Translations under genes and position numbers: made by a program
Part shown: positions 16,544 through 25,627 of the stretch, piece after piece
How the letters are laid out: every line of letters begins with the position of its first letter
How positions within the stretch are numbered: position 1 is the stretch's first letter
Source: Terrisporobacter petrolearius
GTDB taxonomy: Bacteria; Bacillota; Clostridia; Peptostreptococcales; Peptostreptococcaceae
Direction: 5' to 3' (one strand)
Assembly (NCBI RefSeq): GCF_032598785.1
Contig: NZ_CP102984.1
Length of the DNA stretch: 64,000 nt
Notes under the pieces: generated by a model
Database searches by the model: none
Told to the model about the DNA's origin: nothing
What the model saw: only the letters and a program-made list of their open reading frames with translations

Positions 16544-17255
16544 CTCTACCTCCTTCATATTCTCCTTTATTTATATTTTCCTTTGACTCATTTGCATTAA
16601 TATATATTTTTCTTGTTTTAACCCAATTGTTGTATATTTTATAAGTTTTCTTCATATATTTAACAATAAATATGAATATTTGCCATGCAAGAATTTGAAA
16701 TCCTATAAATGCAATGGATAAAAAAATAAAGAAAAATGCTATTTGTGGTGCAGACCAAGAAAAACTTATCATTAGTGGTATTGCCGTAAAAAAAGCAATT
16801 AAAGATAAAGACAACATACCTGCTACAGATGCCATAAAACATATAACCATAAAAGCTGGTACAATTAATACTAAAGATAGTAAAGTTAAAACCACCCTTA
16901 CTCCTTTACTTGATAATGAATTTTCATTATTTAAGCTAGGTGTTAACTTTTCATCAAAAAAATCTTTACATTTAAAATAATTTTCTTTCATTTTTCTTTT
17001 ATATCTAATAAGTATATCTTCTATTTTCTCTTTTTGATTACTTTTACTTTCATCTTCTTTAATTTGTTTAATTAATTCTCTAGATATTAATTTTGGAGAA
17101 CCAAGAGCTGCAATAGTCTCCAAATCACTTTTTCCTTCTATTTCTCCATTTACAAAATACTCTTCATAGTCTCTTATTATGTCACTAATTTCATCTTCTG
17201 AAAAATCTTTTTTTAAGTAATCCTTTAAAATATCTAAAAATTCTTTTCTATTCAC
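16533..17255 (-). CDS. HAAS/DUF1700 domain membrane protein
   Basis: 240 residues. The N-terminus (about 1-65, MNRKEFLDILKDYLKKDF ... DYEEYFVNG) is the HAAS helical domain characteristic of proteins encoded next to PadR regulators. A charged linker follows, then three or four membrane segments (about 110-205: VVLTLLSLVLIVPAFMVICF; IAFFFIFLSIAFIGFQILAW). It overlaps padR by 8 bases upstream and the DUF4097 gene downstream, so the three form one operon. Proteins of this type are thought to act as membrane partners of the regulated module. The function is inferred from context only. Confidence 0.85.
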   Translation of the reverse strand: MNRKEFLDILKDYLKKDFSEDEISDIIRDYEEYFVNGEIEGKSDLETIAALGSPKLISRELIKQIKEDESKSNQKEKIEDILIRYKRKMKENYFKCKDFFDEKLTPSLNNENSLSSKGVRVVLTLLSLVLIVPAFMVICFMASVAGMLSLSLIAFFTAIPLMISFSWSAPQIAFFFIFLSIAFIGFQILAWQIFIFIVKYMKKTYKIYNNWVKTRKIYINANESKENINKGEYEGGRDDE

Positions 17256-17577
17256 AGCCTATACCTCCTTCATCATTTAAAATTAAACTTACTGCACTTA
17301 CAAAATCATTCCATTCATTAATCATTTTGCTTAAATAACTTTTCCCCGTAGTTGTTATCTTGTAATACTTCCTAGCTGGACCCTCACTGGATTCTAGTAT
17401 ATATGCCTCAAAAAATTCATCCTTTGTTAATCTTCTTAATATAGGATATATAGTACCTTCATTAACATTAATAACTTTTGATATATTTTGCACAATTTCA
17501 TACCCATACATATCCTTTTTACTTATTAGGGCTAGGACACATATTTCCAGTACACCTTTTCTAAACTGGGTATTCAT
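17248..17577 (-). CDS. PadR family transcriptional regulator
   Basis: A 109-residue winged-helix protein with the PadR signature GYEIVQNISKVINVNEGTIY and a C-terminal dimer helix. Short PadR proteins of this subfamily control the HAAS/DUF4097 genes they precede. The ribosome site is GGAGAA. Upstream lies the perfect palindrome ACACAGTACTGTGT (17676-17689), with a related ACACAGTA half-site nearer the start, around a TTGACA element, so autoregulation is likely. The ligand is unknown. Confidence 0.92.
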   Translation of the reverse strand: MNTQFRKGVLEICVLALISKKDMYGYEIVQNISKVINVNEGTIYPILRRLTKDEFFEAYILESSEGPARKYYKITTTGKSYLSKMINEWNDFVSAVSLILNDEGGIGCE

Positions 17578-17617
17578 ATGTCTTCTCCTTTCAATTTCAC
17601 GAATAAATTATTAGCTA

Positions 17618-17689
17618 CAACATAACTACTGTGTATCAACCAATACTATGTCAAGCTTATTATGTATTAATATTAACACAGTACTGTGT
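17618..17689 (-). promoter_or_regulatory. padR promoter region with probable PadR operators
   Basis: ACACAGTACTGTGT at 17676-17689 is a 14-bp perfect palindrome. A related box sharing ACACAGTA (minus strand, about 17620-17634) lies nearer the gene, and TTGACA (about 17649-17654) lies between them. This is the expected layout for an autorepressor, but no binding data exist here. Confidence 0.55.
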
Positions 17690-17723
17690 AAAACACAATA
17701 GAGCTTTTATTAAGATTTTATTA

Positions 17724-17755
17724 CAAAAAAAATCACAAGATATTTCACTTGTAAT
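17724..17755 (-). terminator. Terminator after the YjiH-like gene
   Basis: On the minus strand ATTACAAG and CTTGTGAT form a stem with one mismatch, followed by eight T. Confidence 0.65.
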
Positions 17756-17769
17756 TTAATCTTTCTAAT

Positions 17770-19104
17770 TTAAAGTACATATCCTAAATAAAAATTATAT
17801 GAAATGAAAAAAATGAAGATCATTATTAAAAACCTTTCAATTGCTACTAAAAATATTTCAAAAATATTCAAGTTAATTATTGATGTTTTAATAAAAGGTA
17901 TTAAAAAGCTAATATTAATACATTGAATACTTATAAATAATCCTATCATTATTCTACTTAAAGAATAGGTATTATTATTTATAATTTCAATAGCCAAAAT
18001 GTTATTAAAAAAGTTTAAATTAACTATTTTAGATATTAGTATACTGTTTGGAACATTAAGTTTTGTAATGATAATACAAATAAAGTTGTTTATTATATCC
18101 ATTACAAAGGTTATATTATACACAATATTTCCTACAAAAAAGATAGTTATAATTATAGGAATCAAATCCATCAAAATATATATTACATCATTTAAATATG
18201 ACAAAGATAAATTAATAAATTTTTTACTGGTTTTATTTTCATAATACTTTTTAACTGCTGTATTTAGCTTATGCTTTTTACAATTAACATTTTTATGACC
18301 AGATTTAAAATAATAACTTTGTTTTTTTCTTTTTAAAGGATATACTCTGCTTATGATAACATTACATATAATTAAAACTAACATTTCAACTATTAAGAAT
18401 TTACCCATATTTATATCTGTTTTGTTACATAAATCACTAGTTAAACTTAATGATAAAACCGAAAAATTTAAAATTGTAATGGCACATTCTCTTTCTCTAA
18501 GTTTGCCAGCCTTATAAAGACTATATGTGACAAAGGCCCCACATACATTATCTACTAAAAAATACACTAAAAAATTCAAAAATACTTTTCCACTGACTCT
18601 AAATAGTTTTTTCATAACTTTATGAGTAAAAGCTTCTGTAATTTCAATTAACCCATAATCTAGTAAAAATGGCATAAACAAAGATGCTATAGGAAGAACA
18701 ATGCTTAAATTTAATATTAAATCTTTTAAAATAAATATAAAGCCATCATCTATGAAAAAAATTTCTTCTTTTCCAACTGATATAAAAACAAGTATTATTA
18801 AACTAAATATTTTTGTAAATACTAAAAATTTATTTATACTTGATTTGTCCACATTTATTATATTTTTTAAAACAGATAATGAAATAAAAAACATAATACT
18901 TAAATTTATAAGTACAGATACTTTATTTTCTAAGAAATAAGATATATGATATAATAATGTTTCAGTTTGATTATTGATTTTTATAGGTATGAAAAAGATG
19001 ATTATGCCTATTAGTGAAAATATATATATTTTCATTTTTTTTAATAAGTCTTCACCATTACCTGAGTTATTTTTATTACAAGTACTATCTTTAATACTTT
19101 CCAT
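17770..19104 (-). CDS. YjiH-like nucleoside-recognition (Gate) domain membrane protein
   Basis: About 444 residues with roughly ten hydrophobic segments. The first (IYIFSLIGIIIFFIPIKINN) followed by TETLLYHISYFLE matches the opening of YjiH-family proteins; the motif VDNVCGAFVTYSLYKAGKL fits the Gate-domain membrane core. The middle (about 285-330) is a basic loop. I start at 19104, where GAGGTGAA is well placed; an upstream in-frame start at 19206 lacks a ribosome site. Substrate and role of YjiH proteins are unknown; transport of a small molecule is only an inference. Divergent from the glycosyltransferase gene. Confidence 0.7.
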   Translation of the reverse strand: MESIKDSTCNKNNSGNGEDLLKKMKIYIFSLIGIIIFFIPIKINNQTETLLYHISYFLENKVSVLINLSIMFFISLSVLKNIINVDKSSINKFLVFTKIFSLIILVFISVGKEEIFFIDDGFIFILKDLILNLSIVLPIASLFMPFLLDYGLIEITEAFTHKVMKKLFRVSGKVFLNFLVYFLVDNVCGAFVTYSLYKAGKLRERECAITILNFSVLSLSLTSDLCNKTDINMGKFLIVEMLVLIICNVIISRVYPLKRKKQSYYFKSGHKNVNCKKHKLNTAVKKYYENKTSKKFINLSLSYLNDVIYILMDLIPIIITIFFVGNIVYNITFVMDIINNFICIIITKLNVPNSILISKIVNLNFFNNILAIEIINNNTYSLSRIMIGLFISIQCINISFLIPFIKTSIINLNIFEIFLVAIERFLIMIFIFFISYNFYLGYVL

Positions 19105-19249
19105 AATTTCACCTCTTTTTCTATGTTTTACATAAGAGGTTAACTTTCCTTTATAATTTTTAAATTTATTACCAAAATCATTGTCATTGATTATAATTAA
19201 ATACAAAGGTATAATACTATAAAAGAAACTTTCTTTTCGAGGTGATATT

Positions 19250-20365
19250 TTGAATGAAATAGAGAATAAAAAAACTATACTAATATTAACAGCTCAATTT
19301 GGTGCTGGTCATATTAGTGCAGCAAAGGCTATAAAAGAATATATTCAAGAAAAAGATGATAATATAAATATTTTAATTGAAAATTTTATTAGTGCAAGTG
19401 TTCCTCGTATAAATAAACCTATGGTAAAAATGTACGAAAGTAATACTAAGTATGTTCCTGGACTATACAATTATTACTATTATATAAAAAAATCTTTTGA
19501 TTCTAAATATGATATATCTTACAAAATATATATGCCAAGACTTGCTGAATACATAAAAAGCATTAATCCTGATTTAATTATTTCAACATTTCCATGTGCT
19601 GCAGCATGTGTAAATGATTTTAACACAAAACATCCACACAAGAAAATACCATCTATAACTGTAATAACTGACGTAGTAGATAGCTTGGAATGGATATTTA
19701 AAACAACAGATATGTATTTTGTACCATCTTATGAAATAAAAAATAGATATGTACAAAAAGGATTAGATCCTAGTATTTTTAGAGTAACAGGTGTTCCTGT
19801 AAGTAAGAATTTTATCTGCGACCAAAAAATACGTAGCAATAAACTTAGACTACTTCTTATAGGTGGTGGCAGAGGTTTATTTGATTTTGATGAAAGTTTT
19901 ATGCACTGGCTTGATGAGTACTTAAATGAATATAATGATGTACTTGATGTAACTATAGTCACTGGTAGCAATAAAAAACTTTATGATACTCTAACTATAA
20001 AAAAACCTCTTCAAAATATTGATGTTAAAGGATTTGTTACTAACATGTCCGATTTGTTAAAAAGTCACGATTTAATGTTAACTAAGTCTGGTGGTGCAAC
20101 ATTATTTGAAGCAATTAGCTCAAATACTCCAATAATAGTTAAAAATCCAAAAGTTGGTCAAGAAATAGAAAATGCTAAGTTCATTAGAGATAAAGGAATC
20201 GGTATTTTATATGATAATGATGAAGATTTAAAAGATTTAATAAAAGATTTGCTAAATAATAAATTGAATTCAAGGGTTGAGTTTATGGATGAAAATATTA
20301 CTTATTTCAAAAAAAGTATACATCCTGATAAAATAGGAGATTATGTTTTTGAACTTCTTAAATAA
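19250..20365 (+). CDS. MGDG synthase/UgtP-family glycosyltransferase
   Basis: 371 residues, GT-B fold of the GT28 family. The N-terminal domain starts ILTAQFGAGHISAAKAIKEY, the signature of monogalactosyl/diglucosyl diacylglycerol synthases. The C-terminal nucleotide-sugar domain contains LLIGGGRGLFDF and the donor-binding KSGGATLFEAISSNTPIIV. Such enzymes transfer Glc or Gal from UDP-sugar to diacylglycerol at the inner membrane face, making glycolipid and lipoteichoic-acid anchors. The membrane-association helix is the Asn/Tyr-rich stretch near residue 75. GAGGTGA precedes the start. The sugar donor cannot be told from sequence. Confidence 0.87.
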   Translation: MNEIENKKTILILTAQFGAGHISAAKAIKEYIQEKDDNINILIENFISASVPRINKPMVKMYESNTKYVPGLYNYYYYIKKSFDSKYDISYKIYMPRLAEYIKSINPDLIISTFPCAAACVNDFNTKHPHKKIPSITVITDVVDSLEWIFKTTDMYFVPSYEIKNRYVQKGLDPSIFRVTGVPVSKNFICDQKIRSNKLRLLLIGGGRGLFDFDESFMHWLDEYLNEYNDVLDVTIVTGSNKKLYDTLTIKKPLQNIDVKGFVTNMSDLLKSHDLMLTKSGGATLFEAISSNTPIIVKNPKVGQEIENAKFIRDKGIGILYDNDEDLKDLIKDLLNNKLNSRVEFMDENITYFKKSIHPDKIGDYVFELLK

Positions 20366-20366
20366 C

Positions 20367-20403
20367 AAAAAAATCATGTTTGCATATTCAAACATGATTT
20401 TTT
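20367..20403. terminator. Bidirectional terminator after the glycosyltransferase
   Basis: AAAAATCATGTTTG and CAAACATGATTTTT form a perfect stem with a 6-base loop between convergent genes. Confidence 0.9.
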
Positions 20404-20420
20404 AATGTTATTATAAATAA

Positions 20421-21095
20421 CTATTTAAATGAGTTAAAATTAATTACCTTTCCTTTTGTATTATCTTCATTATTTATTCCCTTATTTTTTTTATCAATAT
20501 TCAATTTTTTAGATTCACCAATAACTTTGATAATTTTATAAATAATAAATCCCGTAAATATAGATCCTGCACAATTTGTTATAAAGTTTAAATATGAATT
20601 GCTTCCTCCTCTATAAATTAAAATATTGATAATTCTTAAAAGAGATACTAATATTAAATTTGTTTCTATCATTGAACATATTTTATTAATTTCACCTAAC
20701 ATTGACTTTTTCTTTAATAACCTAATCATTGCCAAACTATTTTTATTTAAAGATTTTAATATATCTTTAAGCACTATTATACTAATATCTTTATTAAATA
20801 CCTTTAACCCTGGAATTATTAAAGCTAGAGATAAAAAGATACATGTATTATAAAAATATACATCATCTGAATCTGGATTTTTACCGGATAAAAAATAAGC
20901 AATTGTTATAAAAAATATAGTTAAACCAGTAAAATTCACTCTAACTTCCTTAATTCTAGTGTAAACTGAATAACTTATTGCAATAGCACACGAAACTCGA
21001 AAGGCAATCTCTATATTACTTACAAAAGTCGTATTAAAAAGTAATACAGGAACTACAACATATACTAATATATCTTTTAACAACCTAGACTTCAT
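20421..21095 (-). CDS. Hypothetical membrane protein, about 225 aa
   Basis: I do not recognise this protein. The N-terminal half has four or five membrane segments (ILVYVVVPVLLFNTTFV; FTGLTIFFITIAYFL; IFLSLALIIPGLKVF); a basic amphipathic stretch and one or two further segments (FITNCAGSIFTGFIIYKII) follow, and the C-terminal 35 residues are charged and soluble. The opening (LLKDILVYVVVPVLLF) resembles small membrane proteins of the VC0807/DUF3159 kind, but only loosely. I start at 21095, with GGGAGGGG upstream, rather than at 21119. Monocistronic. Confidence 0.68.
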   Translation of the reverse strand: MKSRLLKDILVYVVVPVLLFNTTFVSNIEIAFRVSCAIAISYSVYTRIKEVRVNFTGLTIFFITIAYFLSGKNPDSDDVYFYNTCIFLSLALIIPGLKVFNKDISIIVLKDILKSLNKNSLAMIRLLKKKSMLGEINKICSMIETNLILVSLLRIINILIYRGGSNSYLNFITNCAGSIFTGFIIYKIIKVIGESKKLNIDKKNKGINNEDNTKGKVINFNSFK

Positions 21096-21262
21096 ACAAC
21101 CCCTCCCCCATTCCTTCATTAAGACATTATTTTGTATTTATATTAAATTATATTAATATTACTTTCTATACATTAATAATTAAATCCTTTTTATTACACC
21201 ATAAAATTTTCATTTTATACTAAATATTCTAAATTGTCTTAAAATTAAAATAATTACAAATA

Positions 21263-21292
21263 AAAAAAGCAAAGAATTAATCTTTGCTTTTT
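21263..21292 (-). terminator. Terminator after the M23 peptidase gene
   Basis: AAAAAGCAAAGA and TCTTTGCTTTTT form a 12-bp stem around ATTAA. Confidence 0.85.
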
Positions 21293-21295
21293 CAT

Positions 21296-22084
21296 TTATA
21301 TATCATTACTTATACCATAGAGTGGATTTATTCTCTTATCATTAATTCTAACCTCAAAGTGAACATGATTTCCTGTTGAATTTCCTGTTGATCCTACTTT
21401 AGCAATAACTTGTCCTTTTTTAACTATTTGATCTACTTTTACTACTATACTATCATTGTGGGCATATAATGTTTTTTTATTATCAAAATGTTGAATTTCC
21501 ACTACATTTCCATACCCTTTTTTATAACCTGCAAAATTTACAATTCCATCATCACTTGCAAGTACAGATGTATCTTTTGGTGCAGGAATATCAATACCAT
21601 TGTGAAAGTTTATTTTTTTTGTAATTGGGTGTATTCTATATCCATACCCAGAGCTAACATATCTATAGTTTTCTAAGGGCCATTCTCCTTTTATGTAAGT
21701 AGCATTACTATTTTCCAGGATTTCCTCTTTTTCCTTTTTAATTTCTTTTAGTAATAAACTTTCACTTTTTTCACAATTTATTAACTGTTTCTCAAAGAAC
21801 ATTTTTAAAAATTTAATTTGACTATATTTCAAAATATCTATATTAATTTTTCTTTCCAGCAAACGACCTTCCATATCATTACTTAAAATTCTATCTTGAT
21901 TTTCATTTTTTAATATGCAGTCTAAATCCTCTATTTTATTGTTTAGATCTTTTTCTTGTTTTGTTATTGATATTAACATATCTATGTTATTGCTTTGGCT
22001 ATAGGAAATATTGCTTTGAAAGCTATATATTAAGCTTATAAATAAAAGAGTATTGGCAATTAATACCTTTAAATATTTATTCAT
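21296..22084 (-). CDS. Exported M23-family peptidase (LytM-type endopeptidase)
   Basis: 262 residues. An N-terminal signal or anchor (MNKYLKVLIANTLLFISLIY) leads into a predicted coiled coil (about 35-130, Glu/Lys/Leu-rich), then the LytM domain (about 135-255). Zinc ligands are visible: His and Asp in NFHNGIDIPAP and the second His of GNHVHFEVR; TLYAHN gives a catalytic His. The layout with a coiled coil before M23 resembles EnvC/SpoIIQ-type wall hydrolases or regulators that cut peptidoglycan cross-bridges. I start at 22084, with AGGAGG six bases upstream; the 22123 start lacks a site. Confidence 0.87.
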   Translation of the reverse strand: MNKYLKVLIANTLLFISLIYSFQSNISYSQSNNIDMLISITKQEKDLNNKIEDLDCILKNENQDRILSNDMEGRLLERKINIDILKYSQIKFLKMFFEKQLINCEKSESLLLKEIKKEKEEILENSNATYIKGEWPLENYRYVSSGYGYRIHPITKKINFHNGIDIPAPKDTSVLASDDGIVNFAGYKKGYGNVVEIQHFDNKKTLYAHNDSIVVKVDQIVKKGQVIAKVGSTGNSTGNHVHFEVRINDKRINPLYGISNDI

Positions 22085-22201
22085 TTTATTCCTCCTTTTC
22101 CTATAGATATTATTATTAACCAAGTTTAATTTTTTTATAATTCTATCTATAATTTTCGTTTAAATTTAATAAAATATATTAAGGGCAAAGGGGGAATTTT
22201 T

Positions 22202-22570
22202 ATGGATATAAATTTTAAAGATTATTTATTTCTAAATATTTTTGTATTTTCATTTTTGTATTGCTTACTTTACATACTTAGAGACTATTATTTTGCAACA
22301 CAAAATTTCCAAATGAAAAAATATATAAATAAAATATTGCCTTTTTTCACAAAGTACAATGGATTCTTTCTTGTACTCACATTTATATTTTTAATTATCA
22401 ATTTTTATAATTCATATATTACAAAATTATTATTCTATATAATTGTGATGACTATTATTTCAAGTCTCATATTTATTTATATACCAATAAAAAAACTTAC
22501 ATCTACAAAATATTTAAGATTTTTATCTTATATTTTATTTATAGGTGTATTATTAATACCTCTTATGTAA
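22202..22570 (+). CDS. Small hypothetical membrane protein, 122 aa
   Basis: I do not recognise this protein. It has a GGGGGAA ribosome site and a strong terminator, and encodes about four membrane segments (FLNIFVFSFLYCLLYIL; GFFLVLTFIFLIINFY; LLFYIIVMTIISSLIFIYI; YILFIGVLLIPLM) joined by short basic loops, ending right after the last helix. No motif suggests a function. It lies between a divergent wall peptidase and a convergent glutamine synthetase and is apparently monocistronic. Confidence 0.7.
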   Translation: MDINFKDYLFLNIFVFSFLYCLLYILRDYYFATQNFQMKKYINKILPFFTKYNGFFLVLTFIFLIINFYNSYITKLLFYIIVMTIISSLIFIYIPIKKLTSTKYLRFLSYILFIGVLLIPLM

Positions 22571-22582
22571 TTTTCTACAAAT

Positions 22583-22617
22583 AAAAATACTGTGGACTTT
22601 TAATCCACAGTATTTTT
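22583..22617. terminator. Bidirectional terminator
   Basis: AAAAATACTGTGGA and TCCACAGTATTTTT form a perfect 14-bp stem with a 7-base loop between convergent genes. Confidence 0.92.
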
Positions 22618-22634
22618 ATAGTAGGAAGCTTACA

Positions 22635-24542
22635 TTAAAATATATTTTTTGCATAATCTACATATAAAGATTGAAGTACTTTCATATCATAACTAAGCTC
22701 TTTTTGAAGATTTGACACAGTCTCATAATCTTTATTTTCTATCGCTTCTATAATATTTGTAAATAAACATTTACTTGTTAAGGTATCTTTCATTACTTTT
22801 GTTTTTAATTCTATAATTGCATTCCAATTTACTTCGTCTAAAACATCCATGTTTTCTTTTGTATGTAATTTTACATAACTTCTTAGTCTATCCATATGGT
22901 CATGAATTATTCTAAATCTTAATTCTTTTTTCCATTTATCAATGGCACCAGTTCTAAAAGAATTAATTATACTGTCACTGAAAACATTTCCGTTTTTTAA
23001 TGATTTAAGTTTTTCTTCGTATTTTTTGAAGTTTTGCATATTTTCATATACTGTTGCAGGTGGTTCACCAAATCTTATTCTTCTTTCTTCATCATTATAA
23101 TGTTCAAACACATCATTTTCATCTCTATACACTCTATTTTTATCTAGATAAAAACTTTCTTCTCCTAAATCTTTAGATATTTCTTTTTCTAATTCTTTAG
23201 TTGTTAGCTTGCTCTTTGCCGTAGCTATAATTCCATCTAATATAGTTTGATAACAACCTGCTATAACTAAATAAGTATTTGAAAGAGGATTGGGTGATCT
23301 AAGTTCAAATCTTAAAGTTTTAGGATTTTTCGCATCTCTAACAAGTCCAACAAGTACGGATCTATTTCTTGATGGCATTTCATAAGTATGGCCAAGAGAT
23401 GTTACTATACAAACAGGTGCTTCAAAACCGGGCACTAACCTTTCAAATCCATCATTTGTGCAAGTTACTATTGGATTTAAAACTTCATAGTTATGAAGCA
23501 ATCCCATTAAAGCTCCATATCCTATTTCATTCAAATAGTCTTGTTTCATATCTTTTGGAGCAAATAAGTTTTGAACTTTTCCATTTTTTAATTTTACACT
23601 TGCACCTATATGAGCATGACCTCCACTTCCTGCTACACCGTATATAGGTTTAGCCTTAAAAGTTACTTCTAGTCCATTCATTGTAAATATATCTTCTATC
23701 ACTTCTCTTACTATTAATTGATTGTCTGCTGCTCTAAGTGGTGAATCAAACTTCCAAGACACTTCTAATTGTTCCATGGCATGATTTGTTTTACCTTCTA
23801 TACTTATAGAACTTTGTATTCCTCCAACTTCTTTATGAGCCATTTCTGGACTTATTCCCAAGTTTTGTAATTTAATTAATGATTTTTCTAGACACGTTCT
23901 TATTATTCCATGAGTTCTTTTCCAATATTGTTCTTTTAAACTTTGAGATACCGCTAATTTTTCTAAATCTGCTTTATCTTCTGGAGTATTAACCCAAAAT
24001 TCCAATTCCGTAGCTGCCGTTAAAAGTATATCTTCTATATCATCTACGCTATCTATTCCTATGTTTTTTATTAAATGAGGATACTCTTTAAATAAATCAA
24101 GCAAAGATTTTTTAAAATGCCTTTCTGCTTTTTGTAGTATTCCCCTCGAACAAACTTTTTTATTATCATGAATTAGAAATGCTGGAATTTTCAGTGTTCC
24201 TATTGGCAAATTAGTATTTTCATCTATATTTTCTAAATTATAATCAACATACCACTTTGAATTAATATCGGGCATTAGATCTACCTTTGCATTATTTAGA
24301 GTTGCTATATCATACAATTCAACAGAAGATCCATCTGTTTGTATTGCTGACTTTAAAAATCCTTCAACGTCTTCTAAGAAAAACTCTATGGGAATTTTTT
24401 CGTCTGTTGCATTTCCTCCTAAATCTACTCCAACTAAGGATACAAATCTTATATTTTTATGTCTTGACATTAACTCTTTAAATTCTTCGTCATTATAATT
24501 ATTTTTATTAACATAGTACAGCATGTCATTAAAGTTTTTCAT
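22635..24542 (-). CDS. Glutamine synthetase-like protein, long form (635 aa)
   Basis: The glutamine synthetase fold is clear: a beta-grasp with TDGSSVELYD, the Glu-rich metal site ELEFWVNT near residue 185, GSGGHAHIGASV (His for metal and substrate), RLVPGFEAPVCIV, the NRS motif in MPSRNRSVLVG, and RFELRSPNPLSNTYL. It should join ammonia to glutamate using ATP. At 635 residues it is much longer than GSI (about 440-470) owing to a helical C-terminal extension after about residue 470, and it differs from typical GSIII. The ribosome site is GGAGGGAA. It may be a divergent GS or an enzyme using another amine; I cannot tell. Confidence 0.85.
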   Translation of the reverse strand: MKNFNDMLYYVNKNNYNDEEFKELMSRHKNIRFVSLVGVDLGGNATDEKIPIEFFLEDVEGFLKSAIQTDGSSVELYDIATLNNAKVDLMPDINSKWYVDYNLENIDENTNLPIGTLKIPAFLIHDNKKVCSRGILQKAERHFKKSLLDLFKEYPHLIKNIGIDSVDDIEDILLTAATELEFWVNTPEDKADLEKLAVSQSLKEQYWKRTHGIIRTCLEKSLIKLQNLGISPEMAHKEVGGIQSSISIEGKTNHAMEQLEVSWKFDSPLRAADNQLIVREVIEDIFTMNGLEVTFKAKPIYGVAGSGGHAHIGASVKLKNGKVQNLFAPKDMKQDYLNEIGYGALMGLLHNYEVLNPIVTCTNDGFERLVPGFEAPVCIVTSLGHTYEMPSRNRSVLVGLVRDAKNPKTLRFELRSPNPLSNTYLVIAGCYQTILDGIIATAKSKLTTKELEKEISKDLGEESFYLDKNRVYRDENDVFEHYNDEERRIRFGEPPATVYENMQNFKKYEEKLKSLKNGNVFSDSIINSFRTGAIDKWKKELRFRIIHDHMDRLRSYVKLHTKENMDVLDEVNWNAIIELKTKVMKDTLTSKCLFTNIIEAIENKDYETVSNLQKELSYDMKVLQSLYVDYAKNIF

Positions 24543-24825
24543 TTTTTATTCCCTCCAAATTTAGGTCAAATATACTCCGTATTATTTCCTCTTTATCCCT
24601 AAAATAATTCGTGATTTCATTTATTTTATTATAAACAATTTAATAATTCTTCGCAATATATTTTTTATTCATATTCATCATATAATTAATAATAATATAA
24701 ATAATATAAAAAGTTTAACTTTTTATTAATAATAGGTTATACTTAAAAATAGATATTATAGTTTATTTTAATTTTATGTTCACTAATTATAGTATTACAC
24801 AATTATTATTTAGGAGAAAGATTTT

Positions 24826-25590
24826 ATGGAATATATAGTTTTTGATTTAGAGTTTAATCAAGGATTTGATAGAAAGCTAAATAAGACAGTTTCTAATGAA
24901 AAATGCCCCTTTGAAATTATTCAAATAGGCGCTGTCAAGTTGGACTCTAACTTAGAAATAATTGATACTTTTAACACTTTTGTTAAACCTCACATATATA
25001 GAGAAATTCACCCCTTCATAAAGAAAATGACTAACATAACTAATGAAGATGTAAAAAATGCACCTTGTTTTTCTGAAGCTTTTAGTATGTTTAAGTCTTT
25101 TATAAGTAATGAAAACAATATACTTTGTGTTTGGGGCAATGGAGATTTAAAAGAATTATACAGAAATATCAATTATTATAATTTATCTGTAGATAATTTA
25201 TCTTGCAATTACATCAATATCCAACATCATGCTTCTGTTTACTTTAAAAATCCAAGTGGAAAAAGCATTGGGCTTCAAAATGCTATTACTCTTTTAGAAT
25301 TAAATGAAGATAAATCTTATCATAACGCTTTAAATGATGCGTATTATACTTCTTTAGTATTTCAAAATATTTTTAACGATGAAATAGAGACTAAAAAATA
25401 TAATTTCGATAATGATGATAAAAAGAAACCTGTTACAAAACGAAAAGTAAATTATGATAGTATTTTCGGTGAATTCAAAAAGATTCTAAATAGAGATTTA
25501 AACAAAGAAGAAAAAAAGATTATTCATCTAGCTTATAAAATGGGTAGAAGAAGTAAATCTTGTAAAGAAAAAAATAATCTAAAAGATTAA
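24826..25590 (+). CDS. DEDDh-type 3'-5' exonuclease (ERI-1/KapD-like)
   Basis: 254 residues. The exonuclease core (about 1-185) has the acidic pair in YIVFDLEFNQG (Asp7 and Glu9), a middle Asp in WGNGDLKELY, and the His-Asp of SYHNALNDAYYT, giving the full DEDDh set. The local sequence resembles the ERI-1/KapD branch of small ribonucleases rather than DnaQ. The C-terminal 65 residues are basic (KKKPVTKRKVNYD; KMGRRSKSCKEK) and may bind nucleic acid. GGAGAAA precedes the ATG. Monocistronic with a strong terminator. In vivo substrate unknown. Confidence 0.85.
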   Translation: MEYIVFDLEFNQGFDRKLNKTVSNEKCPFEIIQIGAVKLDSNLEIIDTFNTFVKPHIYREIHPFIKKMTNITNEDVKNAPCFSEAFSMFKSFISNENNILCVWGNGDLKELYRNINYYNLSVDNLSCNYINIQHHASVYFKNPSGKSIGLQNAITLLELNEDKSYHNALNDAYYTSLVFQNIFNDEIETKKYNFDNDDKKKPVTKRKVNYDSIFGEFKKILNRDLNKEEKKIIHLAYKMGRRSKSCKEKNNLKD

Positions 25591-25625
25591 AAAATCCTTC
25601 CTTTTAATATTTGGAAGGATTTTTA
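25589..25625. terminator. Bidirectional terminator
   Basis: AAAAATCCTTCC and GGAAGGATTTTT form a 12-bp stem between the exonuclease gene and the convergent exonuclease III gene. Confidence 0.92.
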
Positions 25626-25627
25626 TA

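Noticed and set aside
16714..16980. 88-codon plus-strand frame inside the HAAS-domain gene
   Set aside because: It is antisense to a membrane-protein gene with clear family motifs and operon overlap, and has no ribosome site.
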